A DNA stretch of 64,000 nucleotides from Tenericutes bacterium ADurb.BinA124 (GCA_002068415.1 MVZM01000006.1:1-64000); one strand, 5' to 3'; shown: positions 1-9,685, counted from the first letter of the stretch. The notes: generated by a model not told the origin, from the sequence alone. A program made the numbers and translations.

Positions 1-22
1 ATTTTAATATGTTTTTAAGCAA

Positions 23-53
23 AAAACGTTCAGAAATGGACGTTTTCTGTTTT
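23..53 (+). terminator. intrinsic terminator of an upstream plus-strand gene
   Basis: A 9-bp stem (23-31 with 38-46, one G-U pair) around a 6-nt loop is followed by a T-rich run to 53. It probably ends a plus-strand gene lying left of the window. Nothing else is recognised in 1-110. Confidence 0.55.
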
Positions 54-113
54 GAGGAAGTGGCAAACTCGGGTTTTAACATAAAGATATAATTTTGACT
101 ACTTCTTTTTCGG

Positions 114-142
114 TTGAAGTTCATGTAATTTTTTAGTATAAT
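114..142 (+). promoter_or_regulatory. sigma-A promoter for the 164-490 gene
   Basis: TTGAAG (114-119), a 17-nt spacer and a perfect TATAAT (137-142). The start codon at 164 lies about 15 nt after the expected transcript start, with AAAGGA as ribosome site. This is the main reason to treat the short downstream ORF as a real gene. Confidence 0.7.
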
Positions 143-163
143 TACAAGCAAAGGAAAAATACT

Positions 164-490
164 ATGCATTATGATTTGTTGATTATTACCAATGCCCCCA
201 TCCCAACTCACCTTTTTACCAATATTAACTTTCTAGTGGTTGGTGAAGAACAAATATTAGTATCGCCTTACGCGACGAATCATAAGCTAACTTTTGACTA
301 TTTAATCTTTTCTAATCCGCAAACGGTTGCGAAAATAGATTTATTAAGAGATAATACCACCATTATCACTAACTATTACTTGCAAACCAGCCTTAGCCAC
401 ATTTTTGCAATCGGCGATTGCAATCAATCTTCGTTATCAAAGGAAGAACAATGGAAAAGGATTGTGGAATTCATCCAATGCGGAGAATAA
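164..490 (+). CDS. small protein resembling the C-terminal FAD-contact tail of a thioredoxin-reductase-like flavoenzyme
   Basis: A 108-residue protein with no transmembrane segment. Residues about 78-85 read HIFAIGDCN, which fits the (V/I)FA-x-GD motif by which pyridine-nucleotide-disulfide oxidoreductases contact FAD. The preceding stretch (DYLIFSNP, then YYLQTSLSHIF) follows the usual order of that region in thioredoxin reductases, and a helix (WKRIVEFIQ) follows. The N-terminal FAD-binding and NAD(P)-binding Rossmann folds and the CxxC centre are absent, and the protein is about a third of normal length. It has its own promoter, ribosome site and terminator, so it is not an obvious random remnant. 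It may be a decayed reductase or a stand-alone protein; family assignment is inference from one motif. Confidence 0.5.
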   Translation: MHYDLLIITNAPIPTHLFTNINFLVVGEEQILVSPYATNHKLTFDYLIFSNPQTVAKIDLLRDNTTIITNYYLQTSLSHIFAIGDCNQSSLSKEEQWKRIVEFIQCGE

Positions 491-556
491 AAGACCACTT
501 GAGTATTAATAAATTCGCTAAAGAGTCGAACTATCAAAACTTAGAATGTCATAAAA

Positions 557-587
557 AACAAACCCCATGCGAAAATGGGGTTTGTTT
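557..587. terminator. bidirectional intrinsic terminator
   Basis: A perfect 12-bp stem (557-568 with 575-586), loop gcgaaa, A-run on the left and T-run on the right. It can end both the plus-strand gene ending at 490 and the minus-strand protease gene ending at 617. Confidence 0.85.
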
Positions 588-616
588 CATGATGACTATC
601 AAAAAGTCAGTTATTA

Positions 617-2554
617 TTAGAATATCAAAGTAAGGGTCAAAATTTCCCCGTTTCTTAAAACAGTAACTTCAATTTCTTGACCGGAACCAACGATTATTTT
701 ACCAAGTTCCGCTCTTAGAGCAAGGGATCTAAATAATTCAACACCGTTAAATGTCAAAATGATGTCATTCGGTAAAATGCCGCCTTTAGCACCGACACTA
801 TTAGGAGAAACCTCAGCCACAAAAAGACCAAAGGTCGCTTCATCGGGCAAAACTATATCCGGTTGTGGCGATTCACGAAGAGCAACAACTTCCATTACAG
901 TGACACCAATTTTAGCACGCGTTGGTTTTAAGCCTTGTTCTAGTAAATCCACTAACCCAGAAACGACATTGCTGGGGATGGAAAATCCCATATTATCAAT
1001 ATCGGCAGCAGCGAATTTCATGGTATTAACACCGATGACTTCGCCTCTTAAATTTAATAATGGTCCACCACTGTTACCTGGATTAATGGCAACATCGTGT
1101 TGAATGTATTCAGCATCCCAATCATTAATGCCATCATCATCCGTATCATCGGATATATAACGTTTGGGATGGGAGATAATGCCGAAAGTGGCGGAAGAAG
1201 AATACTCATACCCCGAAGGATTACCAATAGCAATGGCAAATTCTCCACTTTGCATTAAATCAGAATCCCCTAAAACAAGCGGTTTGAGGTAACGGTTGTG
1301 TTCAAAATAAACAACTGCCAAATCAACTTTATCATCATATTGCATTAAGGTAGCCGGAATTTCTCTGTCTTCTTCCGATAAATAAATTTTTAATGCATCG
1401 GATCCTTCCACAACATGTTTATTGGTGACCAAATAATAGCAATATTTTTCTACATCGTCAAACGTGACCAAATCATCAATGCTATGAACAATACTTTTAT
1501 CAGTTAATTCAAACCAAACTTCATAAACAAAACCACTACCAATGGAGCTCTTTTTATATTGGTTTAGAGTTGAATCAAATACATAATTAGAGACCCCAAG
1601 AATAGAACTTTTGGTTTGATAAATGACATCAATAACGGCTTGTTGAAAATCAATGCTAATGGAATTATCAATAATCCGAATAGCGAAAGTGGCCTGAAGC
1701 GAGTTGTTTAAAGTCGAAACAGCACTGATTTGCGTTGTTCCTTCCGATATTCCGTGCACTAAGCCGGTTTCTGAAACAGAAGCAACATCAGGGTTGGAGC
1801 TGGCCCATGTCACCGAATTGATACTGCCCACCGGTGTAGTTCTAACAACTAATTGCACCGTTTTGCCAATTGCAATTTCGTTTCTACCCAAAATAATTAT
1901 TTCTTCTGGAGGAATAGTTCTCGCAAGAACATTAACTTGGTGGGTATTAGTAACTTTATTTTTGCTTGTTGCAGTTACTTTAACCAAGCCAACCGCTTTT
2001 CCAGTTAACTTGCCATTGGCATCGATTGTAGCCAAATCAGGATTATCGACTGACCAGGTGACTTCCGTTGTAGCATTTTCCGGAGTTAAGGAATAATTCA
2101 GTTTGATTGTCCCATCAACATAAACTTCAATTGGTCCACTAATCGTAATCGCAGTGACCTCAACAGGAGCTAAAACAACCTTGAAATAAGCATAAGCCTT
2201 TTTCGGTTTGGATGAATTAGCCGTTGCTGTGGCTGTTGCCGTAATTTTAACACGGCCAGGACCAACACCACTCACCAGCCCATTACTATCTATCGTCGCA
2301 ACTTCTTCATTGTTGCTTGTCCAAGTAATCGATTGATCAGCAGTTTGCGGAGCAACGGTCGCTGTTAATTGTACTGTCTTTCCAACTTCAATGACTGAGC
2401 CATGAGGCGGAACAGTAATGGTTACCCCAGTCGGTTGATTGTCATCCACAACAATCGGATTGCCATTAGGGAATAAGGAACCATCACAACCGATTAACAG
2501 TGAACTTCCCAAAAGAACGAAAATGAAAACAAAAATTTTTTTAAATATATTCAT
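617..2554 (-). CDS. HtrA/DegP-like serine protease lipoprotein with three Big_2 domains
   Basis: A 645-residue surface-anchored trypsin-fold protease. The start at 2554 is chosen because it gives a clean lipoprotein signal peptide ending LLIGC (Cys23) and has GGAGG upstream. Order: three bacterial Ig-like group 2 domains (about 40-130, 133-210, 213-297), a trypsin-like domain (about 310-540) with triad His380 (TNKHVVEG), Asp411 (KVDLAV) and Ser495 (NPGNSGGP), and a C-terminal PDZ domain. A D-rich loop (DTDDDGINDWD) just before the serine motif looks like a calcium-binding insertion. The gene is 10 bp after a shorter paralogue, so a tandem duplication with gain of Big_2 domains is likely. Probable role: extracytoplasmic protein quality control or processing of surface proteins. 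Confidence 0.88.
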   Translation of the reverse strand: MNIFKKIFVFIFVLLGSSLLIGCDGSLFPNGNPIVVDDNQPTGVTITVPPHGSVIEVGKTVQLTATVAPQTADQSITWTSNNEEVATIDSNGLVSGVGPGRVKITATATATANSSKPKKAYAYFKVVLAPVEVTAITISGPIEVYVDGTIKLNYSLTPENATTEVTWSVDNPDLATIDANGKLTGKAVGLVKVTATSKNKVTNTHQVNVLARTIPPEEIIILGRNEIAIGKTVQLVVRTTPVGSINSVTWASSNPDVASVSETGLVHGISEGTTQISAVSTLNNSLQATFAIRIIDNSISIDFQQAVIDVIYQTKSSILGVSNYVFDSTLNQYKKSSIGSGFVYEVWFELTDKSIVHSIDDLVTFDDVEKYCYYLVTNKHVVEGSDALKIYLSEEDREIPATLMQYDDKVDLAVVYFEHNRYLKPLVLGDSDLMQSGEFAIAIGNPSGYEYSSSATFGIISHPKRYISDDTDDDGINDWDAEYIQHDVAINPGNSGGPLLNLRGEVIGVNTMKFAAADIDNMGFSIPSNVVSGLVDLLEQGLKPTRAKIGVTVMEVVALRESPQPDIVLPDEATFGLFVAEVSPNSVGAKGGILPNDIILTFNGVELFRSLALRAELGKIIVGSGQEIEVTVLRNGEILTLTLIF

Positions 2555-2564
2555 ATTTCCTCCA

Positions 2565-3731
2565 TCATACAGGAATGTTGACCTTGACAATTTGATTGTC
2601 GCGATAAACTTCTAAATTTAAGGTTTGACCAACAGGAATACTGTTTAACAGTTTTCGAAAATCATATACATAATAAATTTTTTGCTCATCAACCGCTAAA
2701 ATAATATCACCGGCAAATAAATAACCGGAGGCTAATTGGTTGTTAGCAACACTTTCCACATATAAACCTGATGTAATATTTTCAGGAATTGTATAATTTT
2801 TAAAGCTATCGGAATTAGTAAAATCTTCCGGATTTAAAATGGCATAAACATCCAAAATCGTGATTCCTAGTATTCGCCTAAACGGTTGTTTCCCTTTTTC
2901 TAAATCTTTAACAACTTCCGAAACAACATTGCTGGGAATAGCAAATCCCATATTATCAATATCTTCAGATACTAATTTTAAAGTGTTGATACCAATTAAA
3001 TTACCTTCAATATCAATTAAGGCACCCCCACTATTGCCGGGGTTGATAGCGACATCATGTTGAATATACTCTTGTTCCCAATCGCCAATATTATCGCCAT
3101 CAGTATCATCACTCAAATAGCGTTTGGGAAAAGAAATAATCCCAAAAGTCGCGGAACCATAATAATCATAACCGGAGGGATTGCCAATGGCAATGGCAAA
3201 ACTCCCGCGTTTAATCAAATCTGAATCAGCAAAAGTAAGCGGTTGAATATATTTATGATGGTTAAAAGTAATGACCGCTAAATCAATTTTGTTATCGCTT
3301 CCTAACAGTGAAGCACTGATTTTTAATCGTTCTTCACCAAGATAAACTTTTAAAGCATTATTTTTTTCGATGACATGACGATTGGTGATTGCTAAATATT
3401 CATAGTGTTTAACATCGGAGCGATTTTTGGTGCTGGCGCAATCATCAATATACGAATCATCTTGCATTTGGGCACGGCATTCATAAATTACACCGCTTCC
3501 TGTCGAAGTGATTTTCATTTGAAAAGACCCAAAAGTTCTTTGATAATTACTAACGCCAATAACAGCCGGCGAGGCCTTTTCGACAGCAGCCACAATTAAA
3601 TCTTCAAATTCATCCAAGTCAATGGAAACATCATAGGATTTATTGTAAATCTCATTAACAGCTTGGGATGAACAACCAAAAGTAAAAACACTCATAAAGA
3701 GAAATAAAAATATAATGATGCTTTTTTTCAT
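2565..3731 (-). CDS. HtrA/DegP-like serine protease lipoprotein (short paralogue)
   Basis: A 388-residue lipoprotein protease. Start at 3731 (GAGGT upstream) gives a signal peptide with lipobox ending FGC (Cys20). Trypsin-like domain with His119 (TNRHVIE), Asp150 (KIDLAV), Ser234 (NPGNSGG), followed by one PDZ domain (about 295-388). It has the same D-rich insertion before the serine motif as its downstream neighbour (DTDGDNIGDWE) but lacks the Ig-like domains. The TatD gene lies 7 bp upstream, so tatD and the two proteases probably form one transcript. Confidence 0.88.
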   Translation of the reverse strand: MKKSIIIFLFLFMSVFTFGCSSQAVNEIYNKSYDVSIDLDEFEDLIVAAVEKASPAVIGVSNYQRTFGSFQMKITSTGSGVIYECRAQMQDDSYIDDCASTKNRSDVKHYEYLAITNRHVIEKNNALKVYLGEERLKISASLLGSDNKIDLAVITFNHHKYIQPLTFADSDLIKRGSFAIAIGNPSGYDYYGSATFGIISFPKRYLSDDTDGDNIGDWEQEYIQHDVAINPGNSGGALIDIEGNLIGINTLKLVSEDIDNMGFAIPSNVVSEVVKDLEKGKQPFRRILGITILDVYAILNPEDFTNSDSFKNYTIPENITSGLYVESVANNQLASGYLFAGDIILAVDEQKIYYVYDFRKLLNSIPVGQTLNLEVYRDNQIVKVNIPV

Positions 3732-3738
3732 ATTTACC

Positions 3739-4494
3739 TCAAATATTAAACAAAATTTCCGCGTTTTTTTGCAGTTGTTTTTCAACTGTAGCAAACGAAA
3801 GCTGTTTCAAAGAAGCAATCGCTTCAATTATCAAGGGGAGATATTCCGGTTTGTTAAGTTTGCCGCGATAGGGAGTTGGGGCCAAATAGGGCCCATCGGT
3901 TTCGGATAACAAATGACTCAAATCAATTTCGCTAACAACTTTTTTGATTTCTTTACTGTTTTTAAAGGTAAGCACACCACCAATCCCTAAAAACAAACCC
4001 ATTTTTACAAATTCTTTCGCCATTTCCAAACTACCAGAGTAGCAATGTAAAACCCCTTGAGGACGTTCTTGTTTGAGAATTTGGAAAACGTCATTCGTCG
4101 CCTCCCGATTATGAATAACCACCGGTAAGTGCAATTCTTTAGCAATTTGAATTTGACGAATAAATTGCTTTTGTTGTAAAAGTCGATAAGTTCGATCCCA
4201 ATAGTAATCTAAGCCAATTTCACCAATGGCGACAACTTTGGGATTTTGCGCCAAAGTTTTCACCCATAACAATTCTTCATCAGGAAATTTATGAACTTCA
4301 CTAGGGTGAAGCCCCACACTGGCATACAAAAAAGGAAATTGTTGGGCTAAAGCGATGGCTTTTTGACTAGAAACAAAATCAAAACCAACAACAATCATTT
4401 TTCCTACGCCTTGGGCTTGAGCTTGGCTGATTATTTCCATCAGTTGATGTTGATATTTGTCATCAAATAAGTGAATATGTGTATCGATTATCAT
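3739..4494 (-). CDS. tatD: TatD-family metal-dependent hydrolase (DNase)
   Basis: 251 residues, the usual TatD length. TIM-barrel amidohydrolase-type metal ligands are visible: DTHIHLF at the N-terminus, GEIGLDYY, VIHNRE, LHCYSG and SETDGPYL. Family members are 3'-5' nucleases with roles in DNA repair or RNA processing. An upstream in-frame ATG at 4530 is rejected because the extended -10 at 4534-4542 puts the transcript start at about 4527, after that codon; the chosen ATG has AAGGA just upstream. Confidence 0.88.
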   Translation of the reverse strand: MIIDTHIHLFDDKYQHQLMEIISQAQAQGVGKMIVVGFDFVSSQKAIALAQQFPFLYASVGLHPSEVHKFPDEELLWVKTLAQNPKVVAIGEIGLDYYWDRTYRLLQQKQFIRQIQIAKELHLPVVIHNREATNDVFQILKQERPQGVLHCYSGSLEMAKEFVKMGLFLGIGGVLTFKNSKEIKKVVSEIDLSHLLSETDGPYLAPTPYRGKLNKPEYLPLIIEAIASLKQLSFATVEKQLQKNAEILFNI

Positions 4495-4533
4495 TGGATC
4501 CTTAATACTTTCATAATTAGTTTTCTTCAATAT

Positions 4534-4542
4534 ATTATATCA
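4534..4542 (-). promoter_or_regulatory. extended -10 promoter for tatD and the protease genes
   Basis: TGATATAAT on the minus strand (4542 to 4534); no good -35 is seen, as expected for an extended -10 promoter. Confidence 0.65.
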
Positions 4543-4566
4543 CATAAAACCAAGATTTGATGAATA

Positions 4567-5091
4567 TTACTTTTTAACCAAGATCTTGTGATAAGCTTTG
4601 CGGAGGCGGTCTGCCATGCTAGGACGGTCTAAATAAATGATTCCACAATCCTGATAACCTAAAGAAAGAAGCAAGTGATTCATCGGTTCATTTTCATGGG
4701 TGGTATCACAACGAATGTTAAAAATACCTTCGGCAAGGCAAATCATTTCCATTTTTTGCATCAAGGTTTTTCCAAAACCTTTTCCATAAGCTTCTTTTTT
4801 AACTGCTAAACGATGAATGACATAAAAGGGGTCATCATTTAACCATTTTCCATCGTAAATTTGGTTGTACGTTGGTTCCCCGTGACGACCTAAAGAACAA
4901 ACCGCCACAATCGGATTATTATCGACAACATATAAGGAGCCCTTGTCAACATCTTGCTGAAAGGTATTAAAATTAGGATATCCATCAGCATCTTGCCATT
5001 GCAAAGAATGTTTACTTTTTAATAATGATTTAGCATCAGCAATAATATTCAAAATAGCTGGTATATCATCCATGCTCGCTTTTCTTATCAT
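4567..5091 (-). CDS. GNAT-family N-acetyltransferase
   Basis: 174 residues. The acetyl-CoA binding signature is seen as RLAVKKEAYGKGFGKTLM (Q/R-x-x-G-x-G/A type), followed by a C-terminal half with NEPMNHLLLSLGYQDCG, typical of GNAT small-molecule or protein acetyltransferases. The substrate cannot be told. The start at 5091 is preferred over 5103 because the GAGG ribosome site lies between the two and the -10 at 5111-5116 would leave almost no leader for the upstream ATG. Confidence 0.8.
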   Translation of the reverse strand: MIRKASMDDIPAILNIIADAKSLLKSKHSLQWQDADGYPNFNTFQQDVDKGSLYVVDNNPIVAVCSLGRHGEPTYNQIYDGKWLNDDPFYVIHRLAVKKEAYGKGFGKTLMQKMEMICLAEGIFNIRCDTTHENEPMNHLLLSLGYQDCGIIYLDRPSMADRLRKAYHKILVKK

Positions 5092-5110
5092 GTTGAACCT
5101 CATTTAAAAG

Positions 5111-5119
5111 ATTATAGCA
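5111..5119 (-). promoter_or_regulatory. extended -10 promoter for the GNAT gene
   Basis: TGCTATAAT on the minus strand (5119 to 5111), without a recognisable -35. About 100 bp of AT-rich sequence separates it from the tuf terminator. Confidence 0.65.
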
Positions 5120-5220
5120 CAAAATAAAAAAAATTAAAATAAAAATTTCAGTCGAAGTTGGTTTTTTTGGTAAATTAAAACAAGATAAGCCCAACAAAGT
5201 AAACTATTTTTTATAACATC

Positions 5221-5270
5221 AAAAAAGGCCTATGTTTTCACTTAAATGTGATAGAACACAGACCTATTTT
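5221..5270 (-). terminator. terminator of tuf and the rpsL-rpsG-fusA-tuf operon
   Basis: A 10-bp stem (GGTCTGTGTT with AACATAGGCC, two G-U pairs) with a long AT-rich loop, then six T residues on the minus strand. Confidence 0.8.
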
Positions 5271-5295
5271 ATCAACAAAATTCTTGATTTACCGA

Positions 5296-6480
5296 TTATT
5301 TACTAATTTTGGTAACATTTCCGGCCCCAACAGTATGTCCACCCTCACGAATTGAGAATTTAGTTCCTAATTCAATGGCGATTGGGTGAATCAATTTCAC
5401 AATTAAGTTCGCATTATCACCGGGCATAACCATTTCGGTTCCCTTAGGAAGTTCAATAACTCCGGTGACATCAGTAGTACGGAAATAGAATTGCGGACGA
5501 TAATTGGTGAAGAACGGAGTATGGCGGCCGCCTTCTTCTTTAGTTAAAACGTAAACTTGCGCTTCAAAATCAGTATGCGGCGTAACAGTTTTTGGTTTCG
5601 ATAAAACTTGACCACGTTGGACAGTTTCACGAGTGATACCACGCAATAATGTCCCAATATTATCACCAGCTTGAGCTTGATCCAATAATTTACGGAACAT
5701 TTCCACACCGGTAACAACAGTTGACATCGTCGGACGAATACCAACGATTTCCACCGGATCACCAACTTTAACAAGACCACGTTCAACACGACCAGTAGCA
5801 ACAGTGCCACGACCAGTAATGGTGAAAACATCTTCAACTGGCATTAAGAACGGTTTATCAATTTCACGAACTGGGTCAGGAATGTACTCATCAACAGTTT
5901 CCATCAATTGAACAATAACTTCTTCAGCCTTAGCATCACCTTGCATAGCTAACAAGGCAGAACCACGAATAACGGGGATTTCATCGCCAGGGAAGTTATA
6001 TTCATTTAATAAATCGCGAACTTCCATTTCCACTAAGTCAAGTAATTCATCATCATCAACGGCATCGCATTTATTTAAAAAGACGACGAGACGAGGAACA
6101 CCTACTTGGCGGCTTAATAAAATGTGTTCACGAGTTTGCGCCATTGGACCATCAGTAGCAGCCACAACAAGAATGGCGCCATCCATTTGCGCAGCACCGG
6201 TAATCATATTTTTTACATAGTCAGCATGTCCCGGGCAGTCAACATGAGCATAGTGACGATTAGCAGTCTCATATTCAACATGGGAAGTATTAATCGTAAT
6301 TCCCCGTGCTTTCTCTTCGGGAGCACTATCAATTGCATCATATTCCAAAACTTTGGAAAGGCCTTTTTTTGCTAAAACTTTAGTAATAGCAGATGTTAAT
6401 GTTGTTTTACCATGGTCAACATGACCAATGGTTCCAATATTAACGTGTACTTTTGTACGTTCGAACTTAGCTTTTGCCAT
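5296..6480 (-). CDS. tuf: elongation factor Tu
   Basis: 394 residues, the normal EF-Tu length when started at 6480 ([10 protein letters not shown]), which has AGGAGG upstream; the upstream in-frame extension is not part of the protein. The GTPase motifs are present: [10 protein letters not shown] (P-loop), DCPGHADY (G3), NKCD (G4) and SAL (G5). Domains II and III follow and end in [11 protein letters not shown]. It delivers aminoacyl-tRNA to the ribosome. It is last in the rpsL-rpsG-fusA-tuf order and also has its own promoter at 6517. Confidence 0.98.
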   Translation of the reverse strand: MAKAKFERTKVHVNIGTIGHVDHGKTTLTSAITKVLAKKGLSKVLEYDAIDSAPEEKARGITINTSHVEYETANRHYAHVDCPGHADYVKNMITGAAQMDGAILVVAATDGPMAQTREHILLSRQVGVPRLVVFLNKCDAVDDDELLDLVEMEVRDLLNEYNFPGDEIPVIRGSALLAMQGDAKAEEVIVQLMETVDEYIPDPVREIDKPFLMPVEDVFTITGRGTVATGRVERGLVKVGDPVEIVGIRPTMSTVVTGVEMFRKLLDQAQAGDNIGTLLRGITRETVQRGQVLSKPKTVTPHTDFEAQVYVLTKEEGGRHTPFFTNYRPQFYFRTTDVTGVIELPKGTEMVMPGDNANLIVKLIHPIAIELGTKFSIREGGHTVGAGNVTKISK

Positions 6481-6516
6481 TTTATTTTTTCCTCCTAATA
6501 TTTTTTCTATATATAT

Positions 6517-6522
6517 ATTATA
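6517..6522 (-). promoter_or_regulatory. probable -10 of a tuf-specific promoter
   Basis: A perfect TATAAT (6522 to 6517) lies between fusA and tuf, with TTGCAA about 15 nt upstream. The spacing is short, so strength is uncertain. Confidence 0.5.
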
Positions 6523-6559
6523 ATAATTGTCTTTTTTTTGCAAGCATAAAATTAATTAT

Positions 6560-8626
6560 TTATGAATTGCGTTTTTTTATGATTAATTCCGCAAACGATT
6601 TCGGGCATTCTTCATAGTGAGAAAATTGCATTGTATAATTTCCTCGCCCTTGAGTATTGCTTCGCAAAGCCGTTGCATAACCAAACATTTGGGATAGCGG
6701 AACCAAAGCTTTGACACTATGCAAATGATTATGGCTATCTTGACCCTCAATACGGCCTCTTCGACCAGTTAAATCACCAATCACATTTCCTAAATAATCA
6801 TCCGGAACAACAACTTCGACGGCCATAATCGGTTCCAATAAAACCGGTTGACATTTGTCTTTCGTTTCGCGAAAAGCATAACTGGCCGCGATTTCAAAAG
6901 CAATTTGACTTGAATCCACTTCATGATAAGACCCATCAAAGAGAGTCGCCTTGATATCAATGGTTGGATAGCCGGCTAAATTACCATTTGTTAAGGAATT
7001 TTCCAAACCCTTTTTCACCGCCGGAATATATTCTTTCGGAACAACACCACCGATAATTGCATCAACAAATTCGAAACCTTTGCCGGGATTAGGTTCAAAG
7101 CGGATTTTTACATCACCGTATTGACCACGACCACCAGATTGACGAACAAAGCGCCCAGACACTTCCGCTTTTGTGGTAATAGTTTCCCGATAAGAGACTT
7201 GCGGCATCCCCACATTGGCTTCAACTTTAAATTCTCGCCGCATACGGTCAACAATTATTTCCAAATGTAGTTCACCCATACCAGAAATAATCGTTTGCCC
7301 AGTTTCTGAATTGGTATAAGTCTTAAAGGTGGGATCTTCTTCCGCCAATTTCTGTAAAGCGACACCCATTTTATCTTGGTCAACCTTAGTTTTCGGTTCA
7401 ATAGCTACACTAATAACCGGTTCCGGGAAAATCATCGATTCAAGAATAACGGGGAATTTTTCATCGCTAATAGTATCGCCGGTCGTTGTATCTTTAAAAC
7501 CGACGGCGGCAGCAATATCACCCGCAAAAACTTCCTTAATTTCGATGCGATCGTTGGCATGCATTCTTAAGATGCGACCAACACGTTCTTTCTGCCCCTT
7601 GGTCGAGTTATAGACATAGGATCCGGATTTTAAAGTCCCGGAATAAACACGGAAAAAGGTCAATTTCCCAACAAACGGATCCGTCATAACCTTAAATGCC
7701 AAAGCTGTAAAATATCCGTCATCAGTTGATTTAATGATTACTTCCTTCCCATCACGATGACCGCTAATCGCCGGAACATCGGTCGGAGCGGGAAGATAGT
7801 CAATGATGGCATCAAGGATTAATTTTAAGCCTTTGTTTTTAAAAGCTGATCCACACATAACGGGGAAAAAATTCACGCTCAATGTAGCTTTACGAATGGC
7901 GGCTTTTAACTTTTCAACCGGCACTGGGAGTTCTTCTAAATAAAGATTCATTAATTCATCATCAAAATCCGAAACAGCCGCAATTAATTCATCCCGTCTA
8001 ATCATAACATCATCACGCAAATATTCGGGAATGGGGATTTCTTCACATGTTTCATGTTGGTCACCTAAATAGTGGTAGGCTTTCATGGAAACAAGGTCAA
8101 CAATGCCGTCAAAAGCACTTTCCGCACCGATGGGTATTTGAATCGGGTGAGCATTGGCATGTAAACGTTTATGTAGACTTTCCACAGAAAAATCGAAATT
8201 GGCTCCCGTCTTATCCATTTTGTTTACAAAAACAATTCTTGGAACATGATAATCAAAAGCTTGACGCCAAACTGTTTCGGTTTGCGGTTCAACGCCCGCT
8301 TGACCATCCAATAAGGCAATAGCACCATCAAGAACTCGCAGTGATCGACTTACTTCGACGGTAAAATCGACATGTCCCGGAGTATCAATGATGTTAATCA
8401 TGTGGTCTTTCCAAAAAGCACTGGTTGCTGCCGAAGTAATCGTTATACCGCGTTCCATTTCTTGCTCCATCCAATCCATGGTGGCTGCACCATCATGAGT
8501 CTCACCCATTTTGTGGATTTTTCCAGTATGAAAGAGAATGCGTTCCGTAACTGTCGTTTTTCCAGCGTCAATGTGAGCCATGATTCCAATGTTGCGGGTT
8601 TTGTCTAATGAGATTTCACGAGGCAT
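6560..8626 (-). CDS. fusA: elongation factor G
   Basis: 688 residues, normal for EF-G. GTPase motifs: [24 protein letters not shown] and NKMDKTGA. The five domains are in the usual order, with domain IV around [17 protein letters not shown] and a typical C-terminus ([10 protein letters not shown]). It catalyses ribosomal translocation and, with RRF, recycling. It is 13 bp after rpsG and cotranscribed with it. Confidence 0.98.
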   Translation of the reverse strand: MPREISLDKTRNIGIMAHIDAGKTTVTERILFHTGKIHKMGETHDGAATMDWMEQEMERGITITSAATSAFWKDHMINIIDTPGHVDFTVEVSRSLRVLDGAIALLDGQAGVEPQTETVWRQAFDYHVPRIVFVNKMDKTGANFDFSVESLHKRLHANAHPIQIPIGAESAFDGIVDLVSMKAYHYLGDQHETCEEIPIPEYLRDDVMIRRDELIAAVSDFDDELMNLYLEELPVPVEKLKAAIRKATLSVNFFPVMCGSAFKNKGLKLILDAIIDYLPAPTDVPAISGHRDGKEVIIKSTDDGYFTALAFKVMTDPFVGKLTFFRVYSGTLKSGSYVYNSTKGQKERVGRILRMHANDRIEIKEVFAGDIAAAVGFKDTTTGDTISDEKFPVILESMIFPEPVISVAIEPKTKVDQDKMGVALQKLAEEDPTFKTYTNSETGQTIISGMGELHLEIIVDRMRREFKVEANVGMPQVSYRETITTKAEVSGRFVRQSGGRGQYGDVKIRFEPNPGKGFEFVDAIIGGVVPKEYIPAVKKGLENSLTNGNLAGYPTIDIKATLFDGSYHEVDSSQIAFEIAASYAFRETKDKCQPVLLEPIMAVEVVVPDDYLGNVIGDLTGRRGRIEGQDSHNHLHSVKALVPLSQMFGYATALRSNTQGRGNYTMQFSHYEECPKSFAELIIKKRNS

Positions 8627-8639
8627 AACTTAACTCCAA

Positions 8640-9110
8640 TTACCACTGATAATGTGCGAAGGCTTTATTGGATTCAGCCATCCGATGGGTATCGTCGCGC
8701 TTTTTAACCGCATTGCCGACGCCATTAGCAGCATCTAAAATCTCATTGGCTAATCTTTCTTCCATCGTTTTTTCTTTCCGTAAACGAGAATATTGAACTA
8801 ACCATCTTAAACACAAAGTCATTTTTCTTTCCGGGCGAACTTCGACCGGAACTTGATAATTTGCACCGCCGATTCGGCGAGCACGCACCTCCAATTGAGG
8901 CGTGATATTATTTAAAGCTTCATTAAAAACATCTAAAGCGGAGCGACCCGTTTTTTTCTCAATTTTTTCAAAGGCGCCATAAAGAATTTGTTGAGCGACG
9001 CCTTTTTTCCCATCTAACATAATGCCATTAATTAATCGGGTAACAATTGGCGAATTATAAATGGGATCCGGTAATACTTTTCTTTTTGGTATATGTCCTT
9101 TACGTGGCAT
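8640..9110 (-). CDS. rpsG: 30S ribosomal protein S7
   Basis: 156 residues, the family norm. [16 protein letters not shown] at the N-terminus and [20 protein letters not shown]-like core ([13 protein letters not shown] region) identify S7, a primary 16S rRNA binder of the 30S head. It starts 28 nt after rpsL with AGGAGG upstream. Confidence 0.97.
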   Translation of the reverse strand: MPRKGHIPKRKVLPDPIYNSPIVTRLINGIMLDGKKGVAQQILYGAFEKIEKKTGRSALDVFNEALNNITPQLEVRARRIGGANYQVPVEVRPERKMTLCLRWLVQYSRLRKEKTMEERLANEILDAANGVGNAVKKRDDTHRMAESNKAFAHYQW

Positions 9111-9137
9111 AATTATTTCCTCCTTTCAAATATTCTT

Positions 9138-9548
9138 CTATTTAGGTTTTTTTGCACCGTATTTGCTTCGTCCTTGAACACGTTTTTCAACTCCCGTAGC
9201 ATCTTGAGTACCACGAATGATGTGATAACGAACTCCAGGTAAGTCTTTAACACGACCACCTCTGATTAACACGACGCTATGTTCCTGTAAGCGATGACCA
9301 ATGCCCGGAATGTAAGCCGTTACTTCGATGCCATTGGATAATCGAACACGGGCATACTTACGAATGGCCGAATTGGGTTTTCTAGGAGTCAACGTAGCAA
9401 CACGTGTGCAAACGCCCCGTTTTTGCGGAGATTTAACTTCAGTATAAGTCTTCTTTAAAGTATTAAAACTAACACTTAGATGTGGGGACTTGGATTTACG
9501 TTTTTTACTTTCCCTTGGTTTTCTTACTAATTGGTTAATAGTCGGCAT
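9138..9548 (-). CDS. rpsL: 30S ribosomal protein S12, with Arg at the streptomycin-resistance position
   Basis: 136 residues, the length of Bacillus-type S12. Core motifs: [19 protein letters not shown] and [17 protein letters not shown]. Residue 56, inside the normally invariant TPKKPNS loop, is Arg (codon AGA, 9383-9381). This is the position called Lys43 in Escherichia/Mycobacterium numbering, where Lys to Arg is a known streptomycin-resistance change. The second hotspot lysine (GGRVKDLPG) is kept. The gene has its own promoter and leader downstream of rpoC. Confidence 0.97.
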   Translation of the reverse strand: MPTINQLVRKPRESKKRKSKSPHLSVSFNTLKKTYTEVKSPQKRGVCTRVATLTPRKPNSAIRKYARVRLSNGIEVTAYIPGIGHRLQEHSVVLIRGGRVKDLPGVRYHIIRGTQDATGVEKRVQGRSKYGAKKPK

Positions 9549-9599
9549 ATCTTCTCCTTTCTAAAACTACCACATTACCGGGTGTTTCATATTTGCCTT

Positions 9600-9631
9600 A
9601 AATTAGGTCTTGGCAAGCCAAAACCCAATTT
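9600..9631 (-). promoter_or_regulatory. hairpin in the rpsL leader
   Basis: A 15-bp imperfect stem (three G-U pairs) with a 2-nt loop lies in the transcript between the promoter and rpsL. It has no T-run right after it, so an r-protein-type regulatory leader is more likely than a terminator; the ligand is unknown. Confidence 0.5.
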
Positions 9632-9648
9632 ATTTTTTTTACTAGTAT

Positions 9649-9676
9649 ATTATACACTTTTTAAAATTAAAGTCAA
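9649..9676 (-). promoter_or_regulatory. sigma-A promoter of rpsL-rpsG-fusA-tuf
   Basis: TTGACT (9676-9671), 16-nt spacer, TATAAT (9654-9649), placed between the rpoC stop and rpsL. Confidence 0.85.
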
Positions 9677-9685
9677 GAGCGATTT

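Noticed and set aside
418-633. Plus-strand ORF overlapping the 164-490 gene and its terminator
   Set aside because: It runs through the 12-bp terminator stem and into the protease gene; no ribosome site.
759-1103. Plus-strand ORF over the protease gene, and many similar ORFs opposite rpoB, rpoC, fusA and others
   Set aside because: They mirror strongly conserved minus-strand proteins, have no ribosome sites and no recognisable motifs.
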